This document shows positions 6,985 to 14,822 of a DNA stretch of 64,000 nucleotides, one piece after another; the first letter of the stretch is position 1; the number at the start of each line of letters is the position of its first letter. The stretch is from JADFOI01 sp965218935 (lineage in GTDB: Bacteria > Acidobacteriota > UBA6911 > RPQK01 > JADFOI01). The notes below the pieces were generated by a model. That model ran no database searches, had not been told where the DNA came from, and saw only the letters and a list, made by a program, of their open reading frames with translations. Position numbers and translations under genes: made by a program. Where the stretch lies: NCBI GenBank assembly GCA_965218935.1, contig CBDCMH010000007.1, positions 124,001 to 188,000 of the forward strand, in the 5' to 3' direction.

Positions 6985-7317
6985 ATGAAAATTATCTTTC
7001 TCGTATCAGGTTTGTTATCTGGGGGCTTGGGCTTTGTGATCTTTTTCAGCTCCCGCGCCACTCAAGAGGTCGAGGGCTTGATGTTGTTCTTGATCGGAAC
7101 CGTGTTTTTGAGCGTGGTGGTCATGATGGACACCGTCTCCGGTGCTCAGAGTGAAACGACTGCATTGTTGAGGGAGCTCATAGAGGCTTCCCGCCAACGC
7201 CGCCGCATGGTTCAAGAGGACCCCGCAGGGTCCAAGGCTCAAGCAAAAGCTGCAGCACAGGCCGAACCCGTCACTGAAACACAGGCCGAATCGCAGGCCG
7301 AAACACAGGTCGCCTAG
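6985..7317 (+). CDS. Small two-TM membrane protein with a repetitive Gln/Ala/Glu tail
   Basis: A 110-residue protein. The ATG at 6985 is chosen over an upstream TTG because GGAGG (6975-6979) precedes it correctly. Two hydrophobic helices (about residues 1-25, IIFLVSGLLSGGLGFVIFF; and 33-54, GLMLFLIGTVFLSVVVMM) are followed by a charged helix (LLRELIEASRQRRRMVQ) and a low-complexity tail built on AQAE/TQAE units. I do not recognise the family. The tail is probably disordered and cytoplasmic. Small proteins of this shape are often membrane partners or regulators; no neighbour reveals the job. Confidence 0.65.
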   Translation: MKIIFLVSGLLSGGLGFVIFFSSRATQEVEGLMLFLIGTVFLSVVVMMDTVSGAQSETTALLRELIEASRQRRRMVQEDPAGSKAQAKAAAQAEPVTETQAESQAETQVA

Positions 7318-7547
7318 CCGAATCCCTGACCCAGGTTGATCTCTTTTCGGGTAGTGTCCGGAGTGGACCACTCTGGCCATGACCCTGAAGGAGGGGTCTG
7401 CCCGCAACCCTCCATTCCGCTTGAACTGATTCCAGATTCAAGGGACTAGATAAAGGCAGAAGTCTTTTTCTTCTGCACCTTAGGGGAGCGCTGGTTGGCC
7501 GTAGAAAATCCAGAGCAAGAAACAAAAAACAACCCGGTGCCCGGAGG

Positions 7548-7799
7548 CTAGCGCGAGAGCCTTCTAATGGTGTAGACCAGCTCGTGACACTTCTTGCTGA
7601 GCCGAGGAGCATCCGCAGGAGTTTCCGACGGATTGTCGAACCGCTGGTAGAGCTTAAGTGCAGTCTTGGCCAGCTCCTCAACCTTCTCGCGAAGTTCCCG
7701 GTCACGTTGTTCCTTTTTGATCTTGTCCATCTCGAGCAGGATCGCTGTTGCCAGCAGCGCTCTTGAGCCTGTTCTTTTTCGATCGGCGTTACGTGACAT
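7548..7799 (-). CDS. Hypothetical small charged helical protein
   Basis: An 83-residue frame with a coherent, strongly charged alpha-helical composition (KIKKEQRDRELREKVEEL, then LKLYQRFD). It has no domain that I recognise and only a weak ribosome site before its ATG. A second minus-strand frame overlaps it with a less protein-like composition. It could be a real small gene or chance; the amphipathic heptad-like pattern favours a real protein. Confidence 0.4.
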   Translation of the reverse strand: MSRNADRKRTGSRALLATAILLEMDKIKKEQRDRELREKVEELAKTALKLYQRFDNPSETPADAPRLSKKCHELVYTIRRLSR

Positions 7800-8057
7800 G
7801 CCGGGATCAAAGGCAAGTTCTGTGCCAAAAATGGGAAGATGGCTCTATCTTACTCAGCCTCCCTGATTTATGAGCATTTTGCAGAACGCTCGAGGAGCTG
7901 GCCGGAAACGGTAAAAACCTGGATTTTGACACAAAGGGTCATTTTTGGGCGGGTTTTGTCAATTTGCGGCAATCTGGAGCCTGGGCAGACTACGGCCCTC
8001 AAAAGACCAGGTCCCCAAGGCCTGACCGTCTTTTACCATCTGTGTAAACGTTTGTTT

Positions 8058-8963
8058 TTAAAGGCTTTTAACAGAAACCGCGATCTGCCGACAGGCCGGG
8101 CACCTGGATTGACCGATGTGATCCGTGGTGAATTTCTCTCCACATTGGTCGCAACGATCGATCAGCCCCATGATCTTGATATCCTCCAGGCCGTGATGGA
8201 TTTCCGAGGATTCAAGAGGATCGAGCCCCGTTCCCACCAGAGGAGAAGCAGGACCGGACAAGCCGCTCAAGACGGAGGTACCCAGTCGTACCGCTTCAGC
8301 GGCGAGTTGTTTTTTCACTTCCTCCAGTTCGGCTTCTCTGTTCCGTAACTGCCGGTTCAACTCCAGCGCTCGTTCGGTATCCACCCCACTCACTCTCTTT
8401 AAGTCGGCTTCCAGATCTTCCCTGGCTGTTTTGAGGGTTAAAACGGACGCTTGAAGTTCTCGGTAGGGAGCTAGCTGGGCGGTGACATCTGCTTCCGGGA
8501 TGATGTCCGTCCAGCTGGAGATGGCATCCAGAGCTCCTTCCTGGAGGGTGGCCAGTCTCTGGATTTCCTCTTCCAGCCAGGTATTGACCACATCCCCGGT
8601 GACACCGGTTTTCCGTCGATCCAGATAAGTGGTGACACGCCCCTGACAGGCATTGAGGTTCCTCCAAAGAAGCTTCAGACTGCGTATCGCCGATTTTCCC
8701 TTGTCCACGAGAATGCTCCGGCCTGTCAGTCGGATCCAGCGGTCCCAGATTACTGCCCCCAGGATCCCGGCTGCTACCGACGTTCCCAAGGTGAAAATCG
8801 CCGCCAGAAGGCCGTCGGCTTGGTTGATGGCGACCCAACCCAATATGACGGTGCTGATCAAGGCCACCAGGGTAACCGGGCTGACCACCGCTTCAGAAGC
8901 GACACGCCATTCCTGGTTCCAATCTTCCCAAAAGTCGCTAAAAGACTCTTTTTGGTTTGACAT
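8058..8963 (-). CDS. Two-TM protein with coiled coil and C-terminal zinc ribbon
   Basis: A 301-residue protein that I do not recognise as a named family. Order of parts: an acidic/aromatic N-terminus (FWEDWNQEW); two membrane helices (about residues 28-70, TLVALISTVILGWVAI and AAIFTLGTSVAAGILGAVIW); a helical region with WLEEEIQRLATLQEG; a long coiled coil (about 170-225, ending RNREAELEEVKKQLA); and a C-terminal C-x2-C...C-x2-C unit (CDQCGEKF...CPACRQ, residues about 274-294) that should bind zinc. Zinc ribbon and coiled coil face the same side of the membrane. Possible roles are scaffold or sensor, but no function can be assigned. The gene is divergent from the PilZ gene. Confidence 0.72.
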   Translation of the reverse strand: MSNQKESFSDFWEDWNQEWRVASEAVVSPVTLVALISTVILGWVAINQADGLLAAIFTLGTSVAAGILGAVIWDRWIRLTGRSILVDKGKSAIRSLKLLWRNLNACQGRVTTYLDRRKTGVTGDVVNTWLEEEIQRLATLQEGALDAISSWTDIIPEADVTAQLAPYRELQASVLTLKTAREDLEADLKRVSGVDTERALELNRQLRNREAELEEVKKQLAAEAVRLGTSVLSGLSGPASPLVGTGLDPLESSEIHHGLEDIKIMGLIDRCDQCGEKFTTDHIGQSRCPACRQIAVSVKSL

Positions 8964-9066
8964 CCTTTAAAACTAGCATAGGGCTCTGTCTCCTTCGGAG
9001 CCTACCGGAGCTCCAAGATCGGTCAGATCCCTTGACTGCAGCGGAATGTGAGATCATGGTAGTAAC

Positions 9067-9417
9067 ATGGAGACTCAGGAGAATCGCCGATTTCGACGCT
9101 TGAGGGCTTCCATTCCCTGTTCAGTTGCCTGGGAAGAGGAGATGTTTCCGGCAGAAGTGACAAACCTCTCCCATGGCGGAGCTCTCATCATGAGTGCAGG
9201 CCCTATCCCCGATGAGGGTGCTCCGGTCGTTATCGTCATGCAGATGAGCCAGGAAGAGATCCGTTTTCGTGCCCGAGCGAGGCCTACCACTGAGAACGAT
9301 CAGCCGGCTTCCTTTGGCGTTGAGTTCAGTGAAACCCATCAGGAGATTGAATCCAAATTGATCCGGCTGATGGACGTCTTGTACCCCAGTGATAGGGAAG
9401 AAGAATCCGAAGGTTAA
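9067..9417 (+). CDS. PilZ-domain protein (c-di-GMP receptor)
   Basis: A stand-alone PilZ domain of 116 residues. The two c-di-GMP-binding signatures are present: an Arg-rich box (NRRFRRLRASIPC, residues about 6-18) and the (D/N)-x-S-x2-G motif (NLSHGGALI, about residue 37-45). PilZ proteins bind cyclic di-GMP and act on motility, pili or exopolysaccharide. No diguanylate cyclase lies in the window, but type IV pilin genes and a large cyclase do. Monocistronic: a terminator follows at 9517-9550. Confidence 0.88.
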   Translation: METQENRRFRRLRASIPCSVAWEEEMFPAEVTNLSHGGALIMSAGPIPDEGAPVVIVMQMSQEEIRFRARARPTTENDQPASFGVEFSETHQEIESKLIRLMDVLYPSDREEESEG

Positions 9418-9516
9418 CCCCTCACATTATCCCTTCCCGTCGTGCTATACTCTCCGCTCGCCCATCGGAAGATCCTCCGATGGCGTTGACCATCGGACTA
9501 CAACAGGCCAATGGTT

Positions 9517-9550
9517 GGGCTCACGAGGCAACCCCTGTGAGCCCTTTTTC
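9517..9550 (+). terminator. Rho-independent terminator after the PilZ gene
   Basis: Arms GGGCTCAC (9517-9524) and GTGAGCCC (9537-9544) form an 8-bp stem with a 12-base loop, followed directly by TTTTT. It is 100 bases past the PilZ stop and 50 bases before the phosphatase gene, which therefore has its own promoter. A second hairpin (CCATCGGA / TCCGATGG) lies about 40 bases earlier. Confidence 0.8.
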
Positions 9551-9597
9551 CTTTTGTGGGGTTCGCTGTTCAATACAATATCCGTTGAACGACCTTT

Positions 9598-10206
9598 ATG
9601 AAGACTGTTTACCTCATTCGACACGCACAGAGCCATCTCAGCCCTGGAATCTCCCATGAAGACTGGCCCCTGAGTGACCAAGGAAGGCTTCAGGCGCTGA
9701 CACTGGCATCCCTCCTAAACTCCCTGAACATAAGGGAGGTGTACTGTAGCCCCTACTTGCGCTGTCGGCAGACGATTGAACCGTTCCTACAGGCTACAGG
9801 ACTTTCAATGACACTCATCAGCGATCTCCGAGAGCACTTGATTGTAAGGGAGATCCGACAGGACTTCTTCGAAATCTGGGAAAAATCATGGAGCGACTTC
9901 GATTTTGTCATAGAGGGTGGCGAATCCAGCCGCCAGTGTCAACGGCGGATTGTCCCGGCGATCACCGAGATTGCCCGCAACTCGGATGCTTCTGAATTTG
10001 TTATTGTGAGCCACGGTAACGCCATTGGGTTGTTCTTGAATTCTCTTGACTCAGATTTCGGCTACACGAACGCAGAGCAGATTCGGAACCCGGATATTTT
10101 CCAAATTGAGTTCAAGGACGATACGTTCCAGTGGAATCGTGAATTCAGTCCGGCCCAACTGGACAGGTTCGCTACCGACTTTCACGAGATTCCTATCGAC
10201 GGATAA
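9598..10206 (+). CDS. Histidine phosphatase superfamily protein (phosphoglycerate-mutase-like)
   Basis: A 202-residue branch-1 histidine phosphatase. The catalytic LIRHAQS motif near the N-terminus supplies the phospho-accepting His, with further conserved parts LSDQGRLQA, VYCSPYLRCRQT (Arg), EGGESSRQCQRR and the second catalytic His in IVSHGNAIG. Family members dephosphorylate sugar phosphates, nucleotides or phosphoproteins. The sequence does not tell which; it is too short and divergent for a glycolytic mutase. It stands alone with no operon partner. Confidence 0.85.
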   Translation: MKTVYLIRHAQSHLSPGISHEDWPLSDQGRLQALTLASLLNSLNIREVYCSPYLRCRQTIEPFLQATGLSMTLISDLREHLIVREIRQDFFEIWEKSWSDFDFVIEGGESSRQCQRRIVPAITEIARNSDASEFVIVSHGNAIGLFLNSLDSDFGYTNAEQIRNPDIFQIEFKDDTFQWNREFSPAQLDRFATDFHEIPIDG

Positions 10207-10309
10207 AAACTTCGATAAGAACTTCTGTCCCCTTTATTCCCTTATTCTCCTTGTTCTCTGTGTTTATTGTCTGCCTATAAACCCATAATAACGTTTAGTT
10301 TAGCAGGTT

Positions 10310-10329
10310 TGTGACAAAATTTCGTCACA
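10310..10329. promoter_or_regulatory. Near-perfect 20-bp palindrome (operator candidate)
   Basis: TGTGACAAAA is followed by TTTCGTCACA, a 9-of-10 reverse complement. The TGTGA...TCACA ends recall Crp/Fnr sites, but the spacing is ten bases instead of six, so a Crp homologue is not expected to bind in the usual way. It lies 68 bases upstream of the ATG at 10398 in the only promoter space of that gene. Confidence 0.4.
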
Positions 10330-10397
10330 CATAGGACATCTAATATTAACGGGAGAAGTCTAGGTGTCTCCTTAGCGAGAATCAGTCAGGAGGAACC

Positions 10398-10661
10398 ATG
10401 GGTATCCTTAAACGGATCAAGCAGAGCTTCCTCACCCGAAAAAGTGTGTTTGAAATTAGCAGTTCTAATGGCTTGCTCCACTCCTATGCCCTTCTCAGGG
10501 CCAAGGGCGAAGGGGGAAATCCAGATCCAAAGTTGGAGGCACTACTGGCTAGCAACGCCCAAAAGCTGAAAGAGAAGCGGGAAATAGCCCAACTGGAGCG
10601 CGAAGTCGTGGCGCCGACAGCTAAGCAGAAAGCCTTGCGATTCCCCAAGAAATCTAGATAA
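10398..10661 (+). CDS. Hypothetical small basic protein
   Basis: An 87-residue protein with a strong ribosome site (AGGAGGAACC) before its ATG, which is the main reason to believe it. It begins MGILKRIKQSFLTRK, has a middle helix (LEALLASNAQKLKEKREIAQLEREVV) and a basic end (RFPKKSR). No signal peptide, TM segment or known domain. An operator-like palindrome lies upstream. Function unknown. Confidence 0.55.
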   Translation: MGILKRIKQSFLTRKSVFEISSSNGLLHSYALLRAKGEGGNPDPKLEALLASNAQKLKEKREIAQLEREVVAPTAKQKALRFPKKSR

Positions 10662-10833
10662 ACCAGTCAGCCTGCTGCCTAACATCCTGGCCATTGATCC
10701 GCTCCAGCCGACCGGTGCGCCTATTCCCGATCTTTACGACCATAGACTTCCCCCAGCTGTAGACAGACTTGCTCTAGATCTTAGACCGCGAGGCTGGTAA
10801 AGACAATCAACGGAAGCGCAAAAGGGGCTTTCG

Positions 10834-11298
10834 CTACTGTGGGCCTCTCAAAGGTGACTGATGGTGGTGAACCTCTTTCCACTGGCCTCCCTGTTTGATC
10901 ATTACTCCTGTGCGCCGGTCCATGTGCGGGGTAACAGAGCCATTCGGCGCGATGGTTGGACCGACCAGGTAGCCCGTAACAATAGCGGTATCACCGCCGT
11001 AGACCTTCACTTCCACATGGGTGAGCCGATAATTGCGCTTGCGCCCAGCATTCGTTTGGTTTTGGAAGGACTTCTTTTGTTCCTCAAGAGAAGAAGTAGG
11101 TGTAGTAACGAGCGCACCTAAAGGGTTAAAACTGCTCCGCTCTGCGATGCGGTACTGGAATACGGCGTTCGCATCTCCGGTGTTGAGTGCGGCGAAATAG
11201 CCTTGCACCGCCGCCTTCACATCATCCACGTCATCGGCCATGGCTCCGGTCGTCGCAAATATGCCGATCACCAATAGTGTTGTGAATGCTTTCTTCAT
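10834..11298 (-). CDS. Secreted SnoaL/NTF2-like (DUF4440-type) protein
   Basis: A protein of 154 residues with a Sec signal peptide (MKKAFTTLLVIGIFATTGAMA, cut after Ala21). The mature part follows the NTF2-like cone fold: VDDVKAAVQGYFAALNTGDANAVFQY, a beta-rich centre (VEVKVYGGDTAIVTGYLVG) and a C-terminal strand (GVMIKQGGQWKEVHHHQS). The pattern GD.....F, then D.AIVTG, is typical of SnoaL/DUF4440 domains, which hold small ligands or catalyse simple reactions. The start at 11298 is chosen over the upstream ATG at 11367 because GGGGGAGG precedes it and it gives a clean signal peptide. Periplasmic; ligand unknown. Confidence 0.75.
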   Translation of the reverse strand: MKKAFTTLLVIGIFATTGAMADDVDDVKAAVQGYFAALNTGDANAVFQYRIAERSSFNPLGALVTTPTSSLEEQKKSFQNQTNAGRKRNYRLTHVEVKVYGGDTAIVTGYLVGPTIAPNGSVTPHMDRRTGVMIKQGGQWKEVHHHQSPLRGPQ

Positions 11299-11471
11299 TT
11301 CATACCTCCCCCGTTGCTGAGAAGGGTTAAAGAGCTTGGAGTGAATGGAAAGGGTCGTGGTGACCACTCTTTTGCCCTCCTCAATGTGTATTTGTTACAA
11401 ATGTTACGCCTGGAGGGGGTGAATGGCAATGGGAAAGTCTAGAAGGCTCACAAAGTAATGCAGATGTCGTC

Positions 11472-11759
11472 TTAGCTGTTTTCCTCGAGTTCGGCGATTA
11501 AGGAAACAATCTCCTCCCGGGTGAACTTGATTGAGTTCGACAATTCGGGCTTCTTTGCGGAACTCCGGAGGCACCAATCTGCGCCGCCGAAGGCCCGACT
11601 GTCGACTTCGGCGATCAGCCAGCCGGAATGTATACCCGTTTTGCAGCCCCAGTCCATTTCAATCAACAGATGTGCGCCATATCTCTCAATCGCTCGAAGC
11701 ACTTTGACGCAGGCAGTGTGTTCATCTTCGTGAGTCAACTCGATCAAATATCGAGGCAT
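11472..11759 (-). CDS. Conserved hypothetical protein (MPRYLIEL family)
   Basis: A 95-residue cytosolic protein. It resembles a small conserved family with the pattern MPRYLIE.PH......C...L.....GSH.L...DWGC..G.H..WLI.E, followed by a C-terminal FTREEI segment. The matching parts here are MPRYLIELTHEDEHTAC, IEMDWGCKTGIHSGWLIAEVDS and KFTREEIVSL. The conserved DWGC and downstream His suggest a metal or ligand site, but no function is known to me. AAGGGG precedes the ATG. Confidence 0.6.
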   Translation of the reverse strand: MPRYLIELTHEDEHTACVKVLRAIERYGAHLLIEMDWGCKTGIHSGWLIAEVDSRAFGGADWCLRSSAKKPELSNSIKFTREEIVSLIAELEENS

Positions 11760-12336
11760 TGGTTCAGCCCCTTTCTGAAGCTATTGCAGTAGAACGTTGG
11801 TTTGCCTTCCTCGCTTTCAAATGCTAGCTCTTGAAGGAGCTGAAGGCAATGGAAAAGGACTGGCATGGAGCATACCCCTTCTTTTTTGGGGAGCCAGTTC
11901 AACTCTTGTGCGTTAATGAAGTAGGTGCGGTGCGCCGGTCCCTTCCGATAAAGCATCTGAACCTCATCTCTCGCTTTCGCTCATGGCAGAACAAAGTAGG
12001 GAGAACAAGGGATCGGCAGAGGCTTATTTTAAAAAAAAGTAGACCCACCCCTCCCGTACACACCCCTTCCCCCGAACACTTCGGGACAAAGTCTCAAATG
12101 GACAATTCGCCAAAGCTAAGGAATCCTGTTTCCTCGATGTCCAGGTGCAGGGAGGGGGGCTGCCCTTCTTGAGCCATTTCTCGGCCATTTTTCGCATATA
12201 TAAACAATGTTGGATGCGAATAAATCCTTTCTGATCTCTCCTTGTATCGATCGCATCCCCTACAATTCACCAAAGCAAAACCGACATCGACCGGCGAACT
12301 GTCACGACTGGCCCATACCCTACGTCCATGTGGCCC

Positions 12337-12397
12337 TTCGATGACATGTACTTCGCACAGATCTGAGTTCCATCCACACGAAAAAGTGAGAACGAAT
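12337..12397 (+). mobile_element. Relic of an IS3 orfB 3' end
   Basis: About 60 bases match the 3' end of the complete IS3 element at 1573-1632: the shared runs are GATGACATGTACTTCGCA, TTCCATCCACAC and AAAA-G-GAGAA, broken by small indels. Only this end remains, without an inverted repeat. It marks a former copy of the same IS family. Confidence 0.6.
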
Positions 12398-12740
12398 GAG
12401 CTGGGTTGGATCCTGTCGGGATCCCTGTTATCGCTTCCTGGATTCCACTGATCCTTTTGGCTTGGTGATCAATCACCAGAACCTAATACTTGCCCGATAG
12501 AGTAGATCGGTTACCCATTGATCAACAACTCTTGTAGCTTCTAACTCCTTAAATCGTCCCAATTCGTTTGGTGGAACCGGATGTACAACCCACGATTTGG
12601 GCCATCATTTTTCGCCTCCGATTGTTCTCACCAACGGCAAAGCCCACTGACATACGTGAGAGGCCCGCAGCTTGGGCACAGATTCCATCAGCAGTAAGTA
12701 CCACTAGGTTGAGCACTACTGTCTCACCTGGAGTGTCCGG

Positions 12741-12795
12741 GAGGCCAAATCAGCTGCAATCGGATAGAGTTACCAAGAAACGGTGGAAGAAGGCC
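12741..12795. repeat. Degenerate duplicated block, copy 1
   Basis: The segment reads ...GCCAAATCAGCTGCAA, a GGATAG run, TTACC and GGTGGAAGA in that order. The same order recurs at 14564-14620 with scattered substitutions and small gaps. The two copies flank the tRNA-Ile fragment and the left part of the DUF4215/DsbA segment. Source unknown; probably remnants of a mobile element. Confidence 0.35.
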
Positions 12796-13308
12796 GGGAA
12801 GCAGTGAAGTAATCCTCATAGCAGATCCGTTTGCGCGAAGCCTCGAGGACTATAGGGCGGTGACAGCGTTCTCGAGTGACGCCATGGCAGGGTGGGGAAG
12901 GCAAAGAAACCCCGTCGACAGGAGTCCCGTTTCCTGTGGGTCGCCAACAGTAGAGCTTGCCCCGCATTCGCTCGTCCCACTGTTCCCTTCTATTGAGGAA
13001 GACTCAAACTGGCTTCTCATTTCAACGAGACACGGCTTTGACGACTTCTGTCTCGGAGGTAGACTGTGTGCGAAGATCATATGCCAGACAAGGGAATGGG
13101 GCAGGATCCGTGCCCTTGGCTCACGCTCAGTTGTAAGTTTCGGTTGTCTTGTCTGGTGGGGTATTCCGATTCGGATCGGACCCTTCAAGCCCCCGCTTAC
13201 CAGGAATTTCCTGGAGACCCGTTCCTTAATATACTTCTTGCACTTGTCTGAGAGTTGCTCTCGGCTATTGTTCACTGAGCGAGTCTTCCTCTACCGTGAG
13301 AACACGCT

Positions 13309-13356
13309 TTTACTTGGTGGGCCTAGATGGATCCCGAACCATCGACCTCACTTATC
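13309..13356 (-). repeat. Partial tRNA-Ile copy (attachment-site candidate)
   Basis: The minus strand carries the 3' half of a tRNA-Ile gene: CCA end, acceptor strand, T-arm and part of the variable/anticodon side, plus about six bases of 3' flank (TTACTT on plus). It matches the intact tRNA-Ile at 17457-17534 over roughly 45 bases, with one inserted C in the T-loop. The intact gene's 3' end faces left, so the fragment is in the right place and orientation for the distal att site of an element integrated at that tRNA. Confidence 0.7.
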
Positions 13357-14822
13357 GATGTGGCTACCCATGGAACAGGCTTTGACCCTGGGTAACCCCA
13401 ACGCGGATCGGGTCTCACCGTTTTCGCCTTGCTGCCTTATAACCCTTTTTACCACCTTCGGCAATCGGCTTGCCACTACGCTGGATACCAAACGCATTTG
13501 CCGCTTGATCCAGTTCATCGTGCACCCGGGACCGCGTCAGCTCGGGGTATGAAGCAGTTCTGTTGTTCACCAACCTGGCGATCAAGCCTCACAGGGATTG
13601 AGAATCCGCGACGGGAGACGACGTCTGGCCAAGACCTCGACCGTCTGGGATGATTACCCGCACGGGCACAAGGATCGAACCGGGTTTCCGTGCAAAAAGC
13701 GGGCCGCATGATGACGGATGCCGGAGTTACCGAAGGCAATGAGCGGACGGGCGGACGTCACCTCGGTCGTACAAGAGCGCGAGCTGCGAGAAGGAAATCT
13801 CGCATGACCGGAGCGATTGTCCTCAAAATGACAGTGCCACAGGGAGCCGATCAAGGGGATCACCCGCAGGGGACCATCAGGTCTAAGACCCTGACGGAAG
13901 CGACGATCCTCCGAGAATGGCGTGGAACACCCGTGCCTGGAGGGATTCTGATTTGGCATCGAAGAGGTCTTCGGCCTCCAAGGGGTCTCACAGCTCCCAA
14001 GCGGATGGTAAAGCCTGGATGCGGTGGGACTGCGCACTATGTGTCGAACCGAGGACAAGGGAAGGCGAACGTTGCCTTCCGGAGACCCCCAGGGGTCAGC
14101 GATTAAAGTCGGTTCATGCGGCACATTTGGCGGAGCGCATCCTGGGGCAGTATGCGCTGTGGAAACCGGCTGTACGGCAACGAGGAGAGCAGGGGGAGCG
14201 ATTCCCTGTGCGTTACTGTAACGGGCAGCTCGACCATTGAAAAGTCGGCAAACATGACCGGGACATCAGAACTCTTGACCCAGAGCACGACCCTGCTGAT
14301 CCAAATCACCACGACGCCTTCAATCTGTGGGATGCTGAATCTGCGTCAGATGTTCCTCCTTGTAAATTGAACGACACGCGGCGTCTCAGGGGCGGATAGT
14401 AAGTTGCGCCCTAAGGCTAACTGATTTTGTCGCATTCGGTTCACGATTTGCGTCATACGTTCGCCTCGTTCGTTGACTGATTCAACGGGGAATGCTTGGC
14501 CGTGAAGGACCAACTTGGGCACAACGATCAGCATGACCTTCGCTGCTATGGCCACCTAGTACCGGGTAGCCAATCGAGCTGCAATGGATAGGTTACCGAT
14601 GGTGGAAGATCCACCACGGAAGAATCCCTAGAGGAAGCACCTAAGCAGCTTACTCCATAAAAGTCTGGACTGAGAAAGCTTCTGATCCCCTTTATCCTGT
14701 CCCCTTTTGTCCTCTCTCTTGCAATGTATTTCGGGAAAAAATTGTTGCTTTCAGCCGAGCGTACTGTTAGGATGCGGTAACTGTTTTGTTTCCAAAGAGT
14801 TAAAACCACTCAGGAGGAATAC
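13357..14822. other. Gene-poor, possibly structured DNA inside the island
   Basis: About 1.45 kb with no supportable gene. Between 13690 and 14240 frames are open on several strands, but the sequences are low-information. The DNA is rich in short hairpins, for example GGAAGGC / GCCTTCC near 14064-14086. The second degenerate block lies at 14564-14620. A remnant of a structured retroelement or of a decayed transposon is conceivable but not supported by any motif. Confidence 0.4.
14564..14620. repeat. Degenerate duplicated block, copy 2
   Basis: Contains GCCAATCGAGCTGCAA, GGATAGGTTACC and GGTGGAAGA in the same order as the copy at 12741-12795. Upstream, both copies also share GCTTGGGCACA / ACTTGGGCACA followed by ATCAGCA. 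Too decayed to assign. Confidence 0.35.

Larger units (their letters stand above)
11760..13308. other. Decayed, gene-poor DNA left of the tRNA-Ile fragment
   Basis: About 1.5 kb without a supportable gene. Frames of 70-230 codons occur on both strands but have patchy, non-protein-like composition and no motifs. Recognisable pieces are an IS3 orfB relic (about 12337-12397) and one copy of a degenerate duplicated block (12741-12795). The region reads like a graveyard of insertions next to an integration site. Confidence 0.5.

Noticed and set aside
7271..7828. 185-codon minus-strand frame
   Set aside because: Arg/Ser/Leu-rich antisense-like composition, overlapping two better candidates.
12860..13552. 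230-codon plus-strand frame
   Set aside because: It runs across the tRNA-Ile fragment, has no domain pattern and no ribosome site.
13690..14106. 138-codon plus-strand frame in decayed DNA
   Set aside because: Arg/Gly-rich low-information sequence; equal-length frames exist on the other strand; no start signal.
14140..14190. Group II intron domain V-like string (GTATGCGC...GGAAAC...TGTACGG)
   Set aside because: The stem around the GAAA loop does not pair, and no reverse transcriptase or other intron domain is present.
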